Part shown: in pieces, positions 19,026 to 29,140 of the stretch
Position numbering within the stretch: position 1 is the first letter of the stretch
Layout of the letters: each line of letters begins with the position of its first letter
Assembly (NCBI RefSeq): GCF_003007715.1
Contig: NZ_PXNO01000021.1
Location: 372,001-436,000, forward strand
Reading direction: 5' to 3'
Length of the DNA: 64,000 nt
Source: Marinobacter shengliensis
Lineage (GTDB): Bacteria; Pseudomonadota; Gammaproteobacteria; Pseudomonadales; Oleiphilaceae
The notes under the pieces: model-generated
The model's database searches: none
Seen by the model: only the letters and a program-made list of their open reading frames with translations
What the model was told of the DNA's origin: nothing
Made by a program: the position numbers and the translations under genes

Positions 19026-20420
19026 ATGGCATCTGAGGAGTCCTGGAAGGATAAGTATCTTCGGGAACTGGACGAGGCAGAGCAGCGCGAAAAACAGTGG
19101 TTAGCCGAGCGCAATGTGCTTGAGCGCATGCTGGTGCGAACCAGCCTGGCCTCGGAAGGCCAGACTCCGGAACTTGATAACCTGCTCAATCGCCTGAGAT
19201 CCGATCTGCGCAAACAAAAGTTCGATATCGATGCCTGGAAAACCCTGCAGGATCAGATTGACAAAGCCATTACCCGTCTTGATGAAGCCGAGCCAAAGGG
19301 CCCAAAGGCCGACACACAGGCCGTCGCGCCGGAGGAGCCGACGGGAAGTGAGCATGATATCGCCGAAGAGGGGCATCGGCTCAGAATCGCCCGCCGTGTG
19401 GGCCAGTTGTTGGGGCTGTTGTTGAATCAGGTCAGCCTGGAACCAGAGGTGGAGTCGCAGGCCAGGACGCTTCAGCAAACCCTGTTATCGAGCAACGACT
19501 GGGAGGTCCTTAGGGAAGGCCTGAATCAGGTGGCTGAACTGGTGATTGAGGCGGTTACCCGCAGCCAGCGAGAGTTCGAGACTTTCCTCAAACGGCTGGA
19601 CGAGCGCCTGGAAACCCTGCGTCAGCACTTTTCGGAACAGTCCGATGCCTACGCTTCCAGACACGATGATACCGCAACGCTGGACCGGGAAATCCGGTCG
19701 GAGCTGAGCAAAGTATCCGAGGATATCCAACATAGTCAGGACTTGCAGAGCCTCAAGCAGTCTGTGAGCCAGCGACTGGAGTTCATCGGCGGTGCTCTGG
19801 AACGATTCTGCACGCGGGATGCCGAGCGGGAGGAAATGCTGGCGCAGCAACTCAATGCCATGCAGGAGAAGGTCGCCGCCATGGAGGCTCATTCCGAGCA
19901 GATGCAGGCGCAGGTTCGCCGGGAGCGGGAGCGCGCGATGACCGACCTGCTTACCCAGCTGCCCAACCGGGAAGCCTGGCAGGAGCGGCTGTCATTCGAA
20001 TACAACCGCTGGCAGCGTTACCGACACCCGCTCAGTGTGTCGGTGATTGATATTGACCTGTTCAAGAAAATCAACGATTCCTTTGGCCATAAAGCCGGTG
20101 ACCGGGTACTGCAATTGGTGGCACGGGAGATGAAAAGCCGCCTGCGCAGCACGGATTTCATCGCCCGGTTTGGTGGTGAGGAGTTCGTGTTGCTGTTACC
20201 GGAGACCGGGCTGGAGGCTGCCCGGGACGTGGTAGAGCAGTTTCGTGAGCATGTCGGCAAACTGCCGTTCCATTTTGGCGGCAAGCCGGTATCAATCACC
20301 TTTTCTGCCGGCGTGTCAGAGTTCCGGGATGGTGATGCCGAAGATACCGTGTTTGATCGTGCCGACCGGGCCCTGTATCAGGCCAAAGATGCCGGCCGCA
20401 ATCAGGTCATGGTGGACTGA
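19026..20420 (+). CDS. Diguanylate cyclase (GGEEF) with coiled-coil N-terminus
   Basis: A 464-residue soluble protein. The first 300 residues are highly charged, rich in Glu, Gln and Arg, and look largely helical, possibly coiled coil. The C-terminal GGDEF domain (about 305-464) contains DLLTQLPNREAW, DIDLFKKIND and an intact GGEEF (residue 383 on). The product-inhibition site RSTD (374-377) lies exactly five residues upstream, so an active, feedback-inhibited c-di-GMP synthase is expected. The ATG at 19026 is preceded by GAGGGAG. It follows xerC closely and may share its transcript. Confidence 0.92.
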   Translation: MASEESWKDKYLRELDEAEQREKQWLAERNVLERMLVRTSLASEGQTPELDNLLNRLRSDLRKQKFDIDAWKTLQDQIDKAITRLDEAEPKGPKADTQAVAPEEPTGSEHDIAEEGHRLRIARRVGQLLGLLLNQVSLEPEVESQARTLQQTLLSSNDWEVLREGLNQVAELVIEAVTRSQREFETFLKRLDERLETLRQHFSEQSDAYASRHDDTATLDREIRSELSKVSEDIQHSQDLQSLKQSVSQRLEFIGGALERFCTRDAEREEMLAQQLNAMQEKVAAMEAHSEQMQAQVRRERERAMTDLLTQLPNREAWQERLSFEYNRWQRYRHPLSVSVIDIDLFKKINDSFGHKAGDRVLQLVAREMKSRLRSTDFIARFGGEEFVLLLPETGLEAARDVVEQFREHVGKLPFHFGGKPVSITFSAGVSEFRDGDAEDTVFDRADRALYQAKDAGRNQVMVD

Positions 20421-20429
20421 CGGCGCCGA

Positions 20430-20663
20430 TCAGTGCCGCAGCAGGGCGTCCAGTTCATCAATAATCTCGGCCCAGTCGCTGTCTTCCTCAAGCCCCTCCT
20501 CAAGAAATTGCGACTGGCTTTCGGACCAGAAAGGGGCGTCCTGGATGGCAATTTCCGAAGGCAGTGGAGAATACCGGGCGATAAAACTCTCCATGCTTTT
20601 CTGATCTGATGGTAAACCAAGCTGCTGAAAAAGGACGCTTAGAGTGTGTTTGCTGGTGTCCAT
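20430..20663 (-). CDS. DUF2789 family protein
   Basis: A 77-residue acidic protein matching DUF2789, a small family of gammaproteobacteria: the N-terminal segment with LFQQLGLPSD, the central AIQDAPFWSESQ and a strongly acidic C-terminal helix. No signal peptide or membrane helix is visible. Function is unknown. It is convergent with the diguanylate cyclase gene, 9 bases from its stop, with no obvious terminator between. Confidence 0.85.
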   Translation of the reverse strand: MDTSKHTLSVLFQQLGLPSDQKSMESFIARYSPLPSEIAIQDAPFWSESQSQFLEEGLEEDSDWAEIIDELDALLRH

Positions 20664-20760
20664 GAGACAGGCTTCTCCTGTGTGCGGTGAGGCAGTATGA
20701 AATCTTCCACATTTGCAGGTATTGTTCCCTGAAATGTAGTGGAACCACCGAGGATATCCA

Positions 20761-23517
20761 GTGAAGTCTCTTCCACAGTTATTGTATGGCCTCTTGTTTG
20801 TCCTGATTCAAGGGGTCGTGTGGGCGGAACCGCCCCAGGCTTCGCCGGCGCCGGTTCTGGGCGCTGCAGACCTGGAGTGGTTGGGCCAGCAGGATGGCTT
20901 CCGGGTGGCTGTCAGGCAGAGCCAGGTGCCGCTGGTGTTCGATACCGGTGAGGGTGCGCTGGCGGGTATCTGGATTGATTATCTCGCCCGCTTGTCAGAT
21001 AAGCTTGGCGTGCCGGTTGAGCCTTTCATGGCGGTCGACCAGGGCGAAGATGCGGACCTGGTTCTGACCACCCGCATTCCGGGATCGCCGGTGATCCCGG
21101 GTCTTCGGCACACCTCACCGATGATGTCGCTGACCTATGGGATATTTGTGAATGCCGGTGACGCCGCCTACCGGACGCTGTCGGATCTGGAATCTGCCAA
21201 TGTCGCGATTATTGGTGGCGATCCCAACCAGTTCCCACTGCTGGACCCGATTGATAACTTTTCGCCGGTGCCCGTCGCCAGTCTGGGGGAAGCCATCAGC
21301 CTGGTTTTGTCCGGCAAGGCCGACGCCTTCCTCGGACCGGTCCCGGTGGTCTCGGATTACCTTGAATCCGCGATGATCAATGGTATCGGTCTGGCCGTTC
21401 TGCTGGATAATCGCCCGGTGGATGTCGTGTTGCAGGTGCCGACCAGCCGTGACCGCCTTTTCCGGGTGTTTGACCGGGCCGTTCAGGCATTGAGTCACAA
21501 CGAGCACCGGGATATTCGCCAGTCCTGGTTGCAGGCAAATATGCCAGCCCTTGAGGGCCGTGGCGTGGCCCTGACCGCTTCGGAACTGGAGTGGTTGAAA
21601 CGCCATCCCGGGCTGAAAGTGGGTATGCGTGGCGATTGGCCACCGTTTGAATTCGAGCAAGATGGCCGCCCGGCGGGCCTTGCCTCTGACCTCGTCAAAC
21701 GGCTGGAGGAGAACCTGGATGTTCGCTTCAACCGGGTGATTGCGGGCTCCCGACAGTCGGCCGAGGACATGTTGAAGGCGGGTGAAGTGGATATTCTGCC
21801 GGGTATGTCCCGCACCCCCCGAACCGAACAGGAATTCCTGTTCACCCGGGCCTATGTGTCGGTACCGATTGCCCTGGCCATCCGGGATACCGGCCGGTTC
21901 ATTGGTGACCTCAGAGAGCTGCGGGACGAGCGGGTTGGGGTGGTTAACCGCCAGGCCAGTCACGACTATCTGTTGATCAATCACCCGAACCTGGATCTGT
22001 ATCCGCAAAAAACGGTTGAAGAGGGGCTCCTGGCGCTGTCCAACGGCGACCTGGATGTGATGGTCACGCATATTCCGGCGGTAAGTTACACGGTTGCCCG
22101 GCTGGGCTTGTCGAACCTGCGGATTACCAGCATCACGCCCTATCAATATGACCTGCGGCTGGCGGTCAGCAAGGACAACCCGATTTTACACCGTATCCTC
22201 AACAAGGCCCTGAGCAGCCTGCCAGCATCGGAAACCGAGGCGGTGTATAACCGCTGGATACACCTGGATATCGAACAGGAAACCGACTATACGGTGGTCA
22301 GGCGCATCATTTTGATTGCCATCGTGGTGGTACTGATTTTCCTCTACTGGAACCGCAAGCTGTCGCTGGAAGTGGATGAACGGATTCGGTCCGAGAATGC
22401 CTTGCGGCGCAGCGAAGATGAACTGCGAGCGGCCAAGCTTGAGGCCGAGCGCCTGGCCCGGGAGGCGGAGACGGCGAGCAGGGCCAAGAGTGAGTTCCTG
22501 GCCAATATGTCCCATGAGATCCGAACCCCGATGAATGCGGTCATTGGGTACAGCGATCTGCTCTACAACTCGGTGACCGATCCCCAGCAGCGGAACTACC
22601 TGAACGCCATCCGCGCCGGCAGCCGTAGCCTGTTAATGCTGATCAACGACATTCTTGACCTGTCACGGATCGAGGCGGGCAAGATGCGCCTGGACTTTGG
22701 CCCGGTTTCGGTTCGCCGGCTGCTCAGCGATGTCCGGCATATCTTTGATCTGCGAGCGACCGAACAGGGCATTACCCTGGAGGTGAGCGTAGGCTCGGGT
22801 ATGCCCTCGGCAATGATGCTGGATGAAACCCGGTTGCGCCAGGTGTTGTTCAATCTGGTGGGCAATGCCATCAAGTTCACCCATGAGGGTGGAGTGACAG
22901 TGCGGGCCGTGGCCAAAGAACTGGAGGAATCCACCGGCAAGGACGCGGATATCCGCTACTACCGGTTGAAAGTGACCGTGGCTGACACCGGCATTGGGAT
23001 TGCGCCGGATCAGCAGGATCGTATTTTTGACGCCTTTGAGCAGCAGGAAGGTCAGAGCTCCCGGCGATACGGCGGCACCGGCCTGGGCCTGGCCATCAGT
23101 CGGAAGCTGGTGGAAATGATGGGCGGTGAACTGACGGTAAAGAGTGAACCGGATGTTGGGTCCACCTTTACTCTCGTGTTGCCCCGGGTTGAGGCCACCG
23201 TAGAGCAGGCGGAAGATGACGGGGCGCCGGAGGAAGCCGAGCGGCTGCTGGCCCAGACCATGAGTATGCAGGAGCGAGGCTGGCTGCGGGAGAAGCTGGC
23301 GGAGGATTTTGGTGACCAGTGGCAGGATGTTCGTGAAAGCGGCGACCCGGAACAGATGAAAGACTTTGCGCTACGAATTGTTGAGTGGGGTCAACGTCAT
23401 CGTTCGCCGTCGGTCACCAGCTACGGCGAAAAACTGCTGGCGGATGTAGAGGCGTTCAATCTGGATGCGGTTAATACGGCCCTTGAAGCTTTCCCCAAAT
23501 TGCTGGGCCAGCGTTGA
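20761..23517 (+). CDS. Sensor histidine kinase with two periplasmic solute-binding domains
   Basis: A 918-residue membrane kinase, GTG start with GAGG seven bases upstream. Order: signal peptide (1-21); first SBP_bac_3-like domain (about 35-260); second (about 275-495), the better conserved, with [15 protein letters not shown]; one membrane helix (about 508-525); a coiled-coil linker; HisKA with phospho-His585 in [11 protein letters not shown]; and an ATPase domain with [15 protein letters not shown] and [11 protein letters not shown]. This is the layout of BvgS/EvgS-type sensors but without PAS, receiver or Hpt modules. The last 90 residues form an extra helical segment I cannot assign. No response regulator gene is adjacent, so the partner is unknown; the ligand may be an amino acid. 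Confidence 0.9.
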   Translation: MKSLPQLLYGLLFVLIQGVVWAEPPQASPAPVLGAADLEWLGQQDGFRVAVRQSQVPLVFDTGEGALAGIWIDYLARLSDKLGVPVEPFMAVDQGEDADLVLTTRIPGSPVIPGLRHTSPMMSLTYGIFVNAGDAAYRTLSDLESANVAIIGGDPNQFPLLDPIDNFSPVPVASLGEAISLVLSGKADAFLGPVPVVSDYLESAMINGIGLAVLLDNRPVDVVLQVPTSRDRLFRVFDRAVQALSHNEHRDIRQSWLQANMPALEGRGVALTASELEWLKRHPGLKVGMRGDWPPFEFEQDGRPAGLASDLVKRLEENLDVRFNRVIAGSRQSAEDMLKAGEVDILPGMSRTPRTEQEFLFTRAYVSVPIALAIRDTGRFIGDLRELRDERVGVVNRQASHDYLLINHPNLDLYPQKTVEEGLLALSNGDLDVMVTHIPAVSYTVARLGLSNLRITSITPYQYDLRLAVSKDNPILHRILNKALSSLPASETEAVYNRWIHLDIEQETDYTVVRRIILIAIVVVLIFLYWNRKLSLEVDERIRSENALRRSEDELRAAKLEAERLAREAETASRAKSEFLANMSHEIRTPMNAVIGYSDLLYNSVTDPQQRNYLNAIRAGSRSLLMLINDILDLSRIEAGKMRLDFGPVSVRRLLSDVRHIFDLRATEQGITLEVSVGSGMPSAMMLDETRLRQVLFNLVGNAIKFTHEGGVTVRAVAKELEESTGKDADIRYYRLKVTVADTGIGIAPDQQDRIFDAFEQQEGQSSRRYGGTGLGLAISRKLVEMMGGELTVKSEPDVGSTFTLVLPRVEATVEQAEDDGAPEEAERLLAQTMSMQERGWLREKLAEDFGDQWQDVRESGDPEQMKDFALRIVEWGQRHRSPSVTSYGEKLLADVEAFNLDAVNTALEAFPKLLGQR

Positions 23518-23519
23518 GC

Positions 23520-23885
23520 TTAGAGGCAGTCGAACTGGGATTTGCGGTCGAACGCCACCGACACCATGTCGTACCCGGAGTCTGACAGGGAGCGAACCAG
23601 CGCCCGGTCTTTCAGCAGGGTCATGCAGACTTTGTGGACGCTGGCCTGAAGCTGCTCACTTTCCGGATTCTGCTCGGCGAGTCGGAAGTCGACGATCAGA
23701 TATTTCCGGTCTACGGCGGCTTGTTCCGGGATGTCTTCCCGTTCCACGCTTTCAAAACCGATGTAGGTGGCTTCCTGGTTGGAAAAAACCTGGCTCATCA
23801 AAACGTCAAGATTTTCGGCATGTGCCTGGCTGGCTGACATCAATAACGCAACCGCGGATGCGAAGGCGTATAGTCTGGTGCGCAT
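23520..23885 (-). CDS. Small secreted protein of unknown function
   Basis: A 121-residue protein with a clear signal peptide: MRTRLYAF, a hydrophobic core and a cleavage site near AHA/EN (residue 24). The frame extends upstream to 24023, but the ATG at 23885 starts the signal peptide and has GGGAG upstream, so I use it. The mature protein has two cysteines (in VCMTL and FDCL near the C-terminus) that could form a disulphide. I do not recognise the family. It is convergent with the sensor kinase gene, two bases from its stop. Confidence 0.7.
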   Translation of the reverse strand: MRTRLYAFASAVALLMSASQAHAENLDVLMSQVFSNQEATYIGFESVEREDIPEQAAVDRKYLIVDFRLAEQNPESEQLQASVHKVCMTLLKDRALVRSLSDSGYDMVSVAFDRKSQFDCL

Positions 23886-24116
23886 AACGAGCACTCCCGA
23901 AAACGGATGGAATAACTTATATGTAACCAAGTGTAAAGTTTGGTTACGGTTGATTATTGCAGAGAGTCTCGGAAATTTCGTCATTGATACACGGTATTTT
24001 TCAATTGTTTGCATTTTGGACATAATTCAGTGTCGCCCGGTGCTTGCCAGCCTGCCGGAGGGCCGGTTTTCCGCTATCATGGAGCCAGAACCATTGGGAA
24101 AGTGAGAGGGATTGCC

Positions 24117-24725
24117 ATGTTCCAGCTTGTATTCAAGGGTGAGTGCGCACCGGGTACCGATGTGGAAACCGCGCGCAATAACGCCCGGGCCCTGTTCAAA
24201 GCCAGCGTGGAGCAACTGGACCGCATGTTCAGTGGCCAGCCTGTTGTTATCCGCAACAAGCTGGAGCAGGTTCAGGCTGAGAAATACCAGGCGGTACTGC
24301 GCAGGCATGGCATGGTTGCCCATGTACAGCCGATGGCTGGGTCAGCCCAGGCTGCCGCCCCGGCACCGAAACCTGCGCCGGTTCCCCAGGCCGATCAGCA
24401 AACCGAGACAGACGCACCAACGGCCCCGCCGAAAGCGGCCTCTAAGGGCAATGTGCCGGCGACAGAACCTGGAGATCGCCTGCCAGTGGCTGGCGAGAAA
24501 GTGGACGATATCCTTGCTGGCTCAGGCCTGACCCTGGACCCTGTGGGTGTCACCCTGGTGGAGCATGAAGACCCGGAAGCGCCCATGTTCGAGCATCTGG
24601 ACGACTGGAGCCTGGCGCCCCCGGGCTCCGATCTGGGGGTAAAGCGGGATCTGCCACCTCCGATGGTTCCGGACGTTTCCCACCTTTCCCTGGCCGACGA
24701 TGACAAACACCACGACAAGAGCTGA
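24117..24725 (+). CDS. Hypothetical protein with conserved N-terminal module and disordered tail
   Basis: A 202-residue protein. The first 75 residues (FQLVFKGECAPGTD, then ARALFKASVEQLDRMFSG, then KYQAVLRRHGM) resemble a small module I recall at the N-terminus of several gammaproteobacterial membrane and zinc-ribbon proteins, but I cannot name it with certainty. The rest is Ala/Pro-rich and probably disordered, ending in a conserved-looking LDPVGVTLVEHED and an acidic His-rich tail. The ATG at 24117 has GAGAGGG upstream. Its 3' end overlaps the patatin gene by 26 bases, which suggests coupled translation. Confidence 0.65.
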   Translation: MFQLVFKGECAPGTDVETARNNARALFKASVEQLDRMFSGQPVVIRNKLEQVQAEKYQAVLRRHGMVAHVQPMAGSAQAAAPAPKPAPVPQADQQTETDAPTAPPKAASKGNVPATEPGDRLPVAGEKVDDILAGSGLTLDPVGVTLVEHEDPEAPMFEHLDDWSLAPPGSDLGVKRDLPPPMVPDVSHLSLADDDKHHDKS

Positions 24726-26943
24726 CCGGGGTTTGCCAGGCTTTCGGTATTGTCAGTTTCTGGTGTTGATTCTGGCGCCCCTGCTGTGGGTGCCAGTATT
24801 GGCGTCGGAACCTTCAGAACGCCCCAAAGTTGGGCTGGTGCTCAGTGGCGGTGGTGCCAAAGGCATGGCCCATGTGGGTGTGCTGAGGGTTCTTGAGGAA
24901 ATGCGGGTGCCGGTGGATGTGGTGGTTGGCACCAGTGCCGGCTCCGCCGTGGCGGCACTTTACGCGTCGGGCATGTCGGTTTCCGAGATTGAGCAGCGGT
25001 TTCTGGAGTTGGACTGGTTGTCCAGCTTCCGCGATGACCCCGGCCGGGCATTCAAGCCGGTCCGGCGCAAACAGGACGACTGGCGTCTGCCACTGGTGCC
25101 CGGTCTGGGGGTCAGCAGGCAAGGTGTCCACCTGGGCGGAGGCCTGGTGACCGGACAGAATCTTGGCTTTATCCTCAATGAACTCACCCGCAATGCCGCT
25201 CTGGTTGAAAATTTCGATCAGTTACCCATTCCCTTCCGAGCCGTGGCCACCGACCTTGAAACCGGGGAAGAGGTGGTCATCGGAGACGGTAATCTTGCCG
25301 AGGCCATTCGGGCCAGCATGAGCATTCCGGGCGTTTATGCGCCAGTTGAGCGGGACGGTCGGCTGTTGGTGGACGGAGGCGTTGCCAACAATCTGCCGGT
25401 CAGTGTAGCCCGGGAGATGGGCGCGGATGTGGTCATTGCCGTGGATATCACCGATCCGATGATGAGCGCCGACCAATTGCGGGAGGCTTTCTCAGTGGTG
25501 GGGCAACTGACTACCCTGATAACCCGCAGGAATACCGATGCCCAACTGGCCATGCTGACCGAGCAGGACGTGTTGGTTCACCCGGACCTCGAAGGCTTTG
25601 GCTCCGCCGACTTTTACGATGCACCGGTCCTGTTCGAACTGGGTGCCACCGCCGCCCGAGAGCATGCGGTTGCCCTGAATCGGCTGTCGGTGCCTGAGGA
25701 ACAGTGGGCGGCGTATCAGTCGCGCCGTGCCGCAGGCAGTTGGGTGCCCGGGCCTGTGGTTCGGGTTGAGATCGCCCAGGGCGAGCGTCTGGCGACAGAC
25801 TTCCTGAGGGAGCGGATTCGCCAGCAACCGGGGGAGGTACTGGACGTACCGGAGCTTGAGGCAGACCTGAAGCGTATCTATGGCCTTGGCTATTACGAAT
25901 CCGTGGGCTGGTCGCTGGCACCTACGGAAGCGGGGCCGGTCCTTGTGATACGGGCGCGGGAGAAAAGCTGGGGACCTAATTACCTGTCGTTCGGGCTCAA
26001 CTATGAAGATAACTTTGAGGGAAATACCCGCTTCAACCTGGCAGCCGGCCTGCGCATGACCGAGCTGAACCGGTTGGGTGCCGAATGGCTGACCGGCGTT
26101 CAGTTGGGTACCCAGCCCTGGGTCCGAAGCCAGTGGTACCAGCCGCTGACCTACGGTTATGACCGGTTTGCCGTTGTCGGTGTGGAGTATCGCCGGGACG
26201 ATTACAGCATTTACGATCAGGGGCGGCGCATCTCGGAAGTGGATGTCACCTTCCGGCAAGTGGACCTGGCCCTGGGTATGGAGCTGGGAGGCAACGGAGA
26301 AGTTCGTCTGGCCTATGTGCGCGGGTATGCCTCGGTTGATGACGAAGTGGGTGTTCCGGTCGCCCCCGCCGACAATGTGCATCAGGGGCATGTCAGCCTG
26401 CAGTTGGTGCACGATTCCCTGAGCGATGCCTTCTTCCCGAAATCCGGCGCTTTTGCCGGGATTCGCGGGCGGGTGGAGAGGGAGGACCTGGGTTCAGATC
26501 GTCACTTTGACGGCGTCACGGTCATGCTGCTGGGTACTGGCACCTGGGAGCGTTTTAACCTGACCGGGCTGCTGTATACCCGCCAGATTTTCAGCGGCGA
26601 TGCCGGTATTGAAAACGCCGCCCGCCTGGGTGGTTTTCGCCAGCTTTCAGCCTATGCCCCGGGGGAAATTACCGGCAACGACGCGGTGTTGGCCTCTGTG
26701 TACGGTCGGCGGGAGTTTGGTGGTCCGGTCATGCCCTGGTTTGCCGGCGCCGGTTTTGAAACCGGCAATGCCTGGGACAGTATGCGCGATGCCCGGTGGG
26801 GGGACACCGTGCGGTCCTGGAGTGCCTTTGCTGGCGTGGATACCCTGCTCGGGCCGGTGCAACTGGCCGCTGCCTACAACAACGAGGATAACTGGACCGC
26901 CTACCTGAATATCGGCTTCTCGTTTACCCAGCTGTTCTACTGA
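24700..26943 (+). CDS. Patatin-like phospholipase with POTRA and beta-barrel (PlpD type, type Vd secretion)
   Basis: A 747-residue protein. A signal peptide (about 10-35) is followed by a patatin domain (about 40-340) with oxyanion motif SGGGAKG (50-55), nucleophile in GTSAG (Ser79) and the dyad aspartate in DGGVANNLPV (Asp225). A POTRA-like domain (about 345-425) precedes a BamA-like 16-strand barrel ending in a typical C-terminal Tyr (TQLFY). This is the PlpD layout of Pseudomonas, where the barrel exposes the lipase on the surface. No strong ribosome-binding site precedes the ATG; overlap with the upstream gene may provide initiation. Confidence 0.9.
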   Translation: MTNTTTRADRGLPGFRYCQFLVLILAPLLWVPVLASEPSERPKVGLVLSGGGAKGMAHVGVLRVLEEMRVPVDVVVGTSAGSAVAALYASGMSVSEIEQRFLELDWLSSFRDDPGRAFKPVRRKQDDWRLPLVPGLGVSRQGVHLGGGLVTGQNLGFILNELTRNAALVENFDQLPIPFRAVATDLETGEEVVIGDGNLAEAIRASMSIPGVYAPVERDGRLLVDGGVANNLPVSVAREMGADVVIAVDITDPMMSADQLREAFSVVGQLTTLITRRNTDAQLAMLTEQDVLVHPDLEGFGSADFYDAPVLFELGATAAREHAVALNRLSVPEEQWAAYQSRRAAGSWVPGPVVRVEIAQGERLATDFLRERIRQQPGEVLDVPELEADLKRIYGLGYYESVGWSLAPTEAGPVLVIRAREKSWGPNYLSFGLNYEDNFEGNTRFNLAAGLRMTELNRLGAEWLTGVQLGTQPWVRSQWYQPLTYGYDRFAVVGVEYRRDDYSIYDQGRRISEVDVTFRQVDLALGMELGGNGEVRLAYVRGYASVDDEVGVPVAPADNVHQGHVSLQLVHDSLSDAFFPKSGAFAGIRGRVEREDLGSDRHFDGVTVMLLGTGTWERFNLTGLLYTRQIFSGDAGIENAARLGGFRQLSAYAPGEITGNDAVLASVYGRREFGGPVMPWFAGAGFETGNAWDSMRDARWGDTVRSWSAFAGVDTLLGPVQLAAAYNNEDNWTAYLNIGFSFTQLFY

Positions 26944-26963
26944 CCCGTCAGCCAGCGCCAGCC

Positions 26964-27626
26964 TCAACCCACGTTGATGGCGGCCAGAACCTGTTCGCAT
27001 TGCTGGATGGCGTATCGGTGCAGGATGTCGGCCAGGGCCGCTTCGTCCCGGTTGCCAATGGCGCGGATGGATTCTTCCATGTGCACCAGGTTGTCTTCCA
27101 GTACCTGGGCGCCGCCCTGGCGAAAGGCGACAAACGCACAGCGTTTGGCCGAAGGCCAGAGATCGTCGATGGCGGAGACGATGAAGTAGTTGTCCGCGTA
27201 CACCAGCGAGGCCTTGGTGTATTCAATGCCCAGTTCCAGAAACGCCATCAGGTCGTTTTTCTGGTAGCAATCCTTCATTTGCCGGTACAGCTTCTCAAGC
27301 CGGGCCATGTCCTCGGGTTGCCACTGTCGCACCAGTTTCTGGCCGGTGTGGGTCAGGTACAGCTCGAGAATTTCATAGAGACTGCGTACAAAGTGCTCGT
27401 CCAGCGGGGTAACGAACGCCCCCTTGCGTGGCACGTTGCGCACCAGGTGCCGTTTTTCCAGCAGTAACAGCGCCTCGCGGATGGAACCATGACTGACGTC
27501 CATCTCTTTGGCCATGGCGCTTTCGTAGATGCGCTCACCGGATCTCAGCTGTTCAAAGGCAATCAGGTTTTCAATATGGCGGGCGACTTGTTCGGTCAGG
27601 GTTTCTCTGGGCTTGAATGCGTTCAT
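26964..27626 (-). CDS. GntR-family (FadR/FCD subfamily) transcription regulator
   Basis: A 220-residue regulator with an N-terminal winged helix (about 10-75), seen in RSGERIYESAMAKEMDVSHGS and REALLLLEKRHLV, and a C-terminal all-helical FCD ligand domain (about 85-215). FCD proteins usually bind a carboxylic acid, often with a metal. It stands alone between the convergent patatin gene and the cls gene, so its target cannot be read from context. Confidence 0.9.
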   Translation of the reverse strand: MNAFKPRETLTEQVARHIENLIAFEQLRSGERIYESAMAKEMDVSHGSIREALLLLEKRHLVRNVPRKGAFVTPLDEHFVRSLYEILELYLTHTGQKLVRQWQPEDMARLEKLYRQMKDCYQKNDLMAFLELGIEYTKASLVYADNYFIVSAIDDLWPSAKRCAFVAFRQGGAQVLEDNLVHMEESIRAIGNRDEAALADILHRYAIQQCEQVLAAINVG

Positions 27627-27703
27627 GGGTTATTTGTTTACAGCAGGTGAACCGTCGGAAAGGCCATGGTCGCACAATGTTTTTGCCGGAGCCAGAATAA
27701 CCG

Positions 27704-29140
27704 CTACAGCAACGGCGCCAGCAGTCGCACCGCGCGACAGCTGAGTCGGAAGAGGATGGATCGGTCCTGGTAGTCCCGTTCAGTCATTCTCTGGCAGTAC
27801 TCAAGATCTTCCCGGAGCATGGTGTCGACCGAGCGGACAAAGTCCCCGTTGGTGTTCACCGCCGTGATCTCGAAGTTCAGGCGCATGGAGCGATTGTCCA
27901 GGTTCGCCGTGCCCACGGCAGCGTAGCGGTCATCCACCAGTACCACCTTCTGGTGCATGAAACCGGGCTGGTAGCGATAGATCCCGATGCCGGCCTGGCT
28001 GGCTTGCACCAGATAGGAATAGGCTGCCAGGCGAATAAGCCGGTTATCGGTTTTTTCCGGAATCAGGATGCGAACGTCCACCCCACGCAGCGCCGCCAGC
28101 TGCAGGGCGTTCATGATCTGGAAATCCGGAACAAAATAGGGCGACGCAATCCAGATTCGGGTGCGGGCATTGTTGATGCTGTTCAGGAAAAATAGCGTGC
28201 AGGTTTCCCAGGTATCTGCAGGCCCGGTAGGCAGTACCAGAACCTGTTGATCACCGCCGGTGTCAAAGCTCGGGTGCCAGTCCAGTCCCGGGCGGATATT
28301 ACTGGCCCAGTGCCAGTCTTCCAGCCACGCCAGCTGCAACCCGGTCACGGCCGGGCCCTCAATGCGACAGTGGGTATCGCGCCAGGGTTCCTGGTCCATC
28401 GCGGTGCCCAGGTATTCGTCGCCCAGGTTAATGCCGCCAACAAAGCCCACCTTGCCATCACAGACCAGTAACTTCCGGTGGTTCCGGAAATTGATCTGGA
28501 AACGCCGGCGGCGTACGTTACCGTTGCCGAACGAAGCGATGCGCGCGCCGGCGGCTGACAGTTCGTTAAGCCAGCGCCGTGACAGCAACACACTGCCGAT
28601 GTCGTCGTACAGAAACCACACCTCGACACCCTGCGCCAGCTTGCGTTCCAGAATCGCCTTGATGCGCTGCCCCACCTTGTCTGAGCGCACGATGTAGAAC
28701 TCCAGCAGAATGTATTGCCTGGCATCCTCCATGGCTTCGAACAGGGCCTCAAAGGTTGCGGTTCCGTCTTTCAGCAGGGTGCACTGGTTGCCGCTGGTAA
28801 ACGGCTGCCGGCTCAACTTGCACAGCACCTGCAGCTCATCGCTGAAATGTTCGTGGCCGGGGTTGGAGATCGACGTGGTCTGCTTCTCGAACTGGTCCAG
28901 CAGAGTGGTCAGGGACTGATCGCCCATCCGGCGGGCTTTGACATAACCGCCAAAGCGGCTTCTGCCGAACAGAACAAACAGTGGCACCGCGATATAGGGC
29001 AGGCCTACCAGCGCGATGATCCAGGCAATGGCCCCCTGGGCGGTGCGGTAGCTGAGCAGGATCCGATAAATGCAGGCCAGGGCCGCCAGGTACAGTGCAG
29101 CAAGGGGGATGGCCAGCAGTGACAGGTTATCCGGGGTCAT
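27704..29140 (-). CDS. cls: Cardiolipin synthase (phospholipase D family)
   Basis: A 478-residue membrane enzyme that joins phosphatidylglycerol molecules into cardiolipin. Two N-terminal membrane helices (about 5-25 and 35-58) precede two PLD domains. Their HKD motifs read HRKLLVCDGKVGFVGG (His-x-Lys-x4-Asp) and HQKVVLVDDRYAAVGT. The start overlaps the end of the AraC-type gene upstream (29137-29140, ATGA), so both come from one transcript. Confidence 0.93.
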   Translation of the reverse strand: MTPDNLSLLAIPLAALYLAALACIYRILLSYRTAQGAIAWIIALVGLPYIAVPLFVLFGRSRFGGYVKARRMGDQSLTTLLDQFEKQTTSISNPGHEHFSDELQVLCKLSRQPFTSGNQCTLLKDGTATFEALFEAMEDARQYILLEFYIVRSDKVGQRIKAILERKLAQGVEVWFLYDDIGSVLLSRRWLNELSAAGARIASFGNGNVRRRRFQINFRNHRKLLVCDGKVGFVGGINLGDEYLGTAMDQEPWRDTHCRIEGPAVTGLQLAWLEDWHWASNIRPGLDWHPSFDTGGDQQVLVLPTGPADTWETCTLFFLNSINNARTRIWIASPYFVPDFQIMNALQLAALRGVDVRILIPEKTDNRLIRLAAYSYLVQASQAGIGIYRYQPGFMHQKVVLVDDRYAAVGTANLDNRSMRLNFEITAVNTNGDFVRSVDTMLREDLEYCQRMTERDYQDRSILFRLSCRAVRLLAPLL

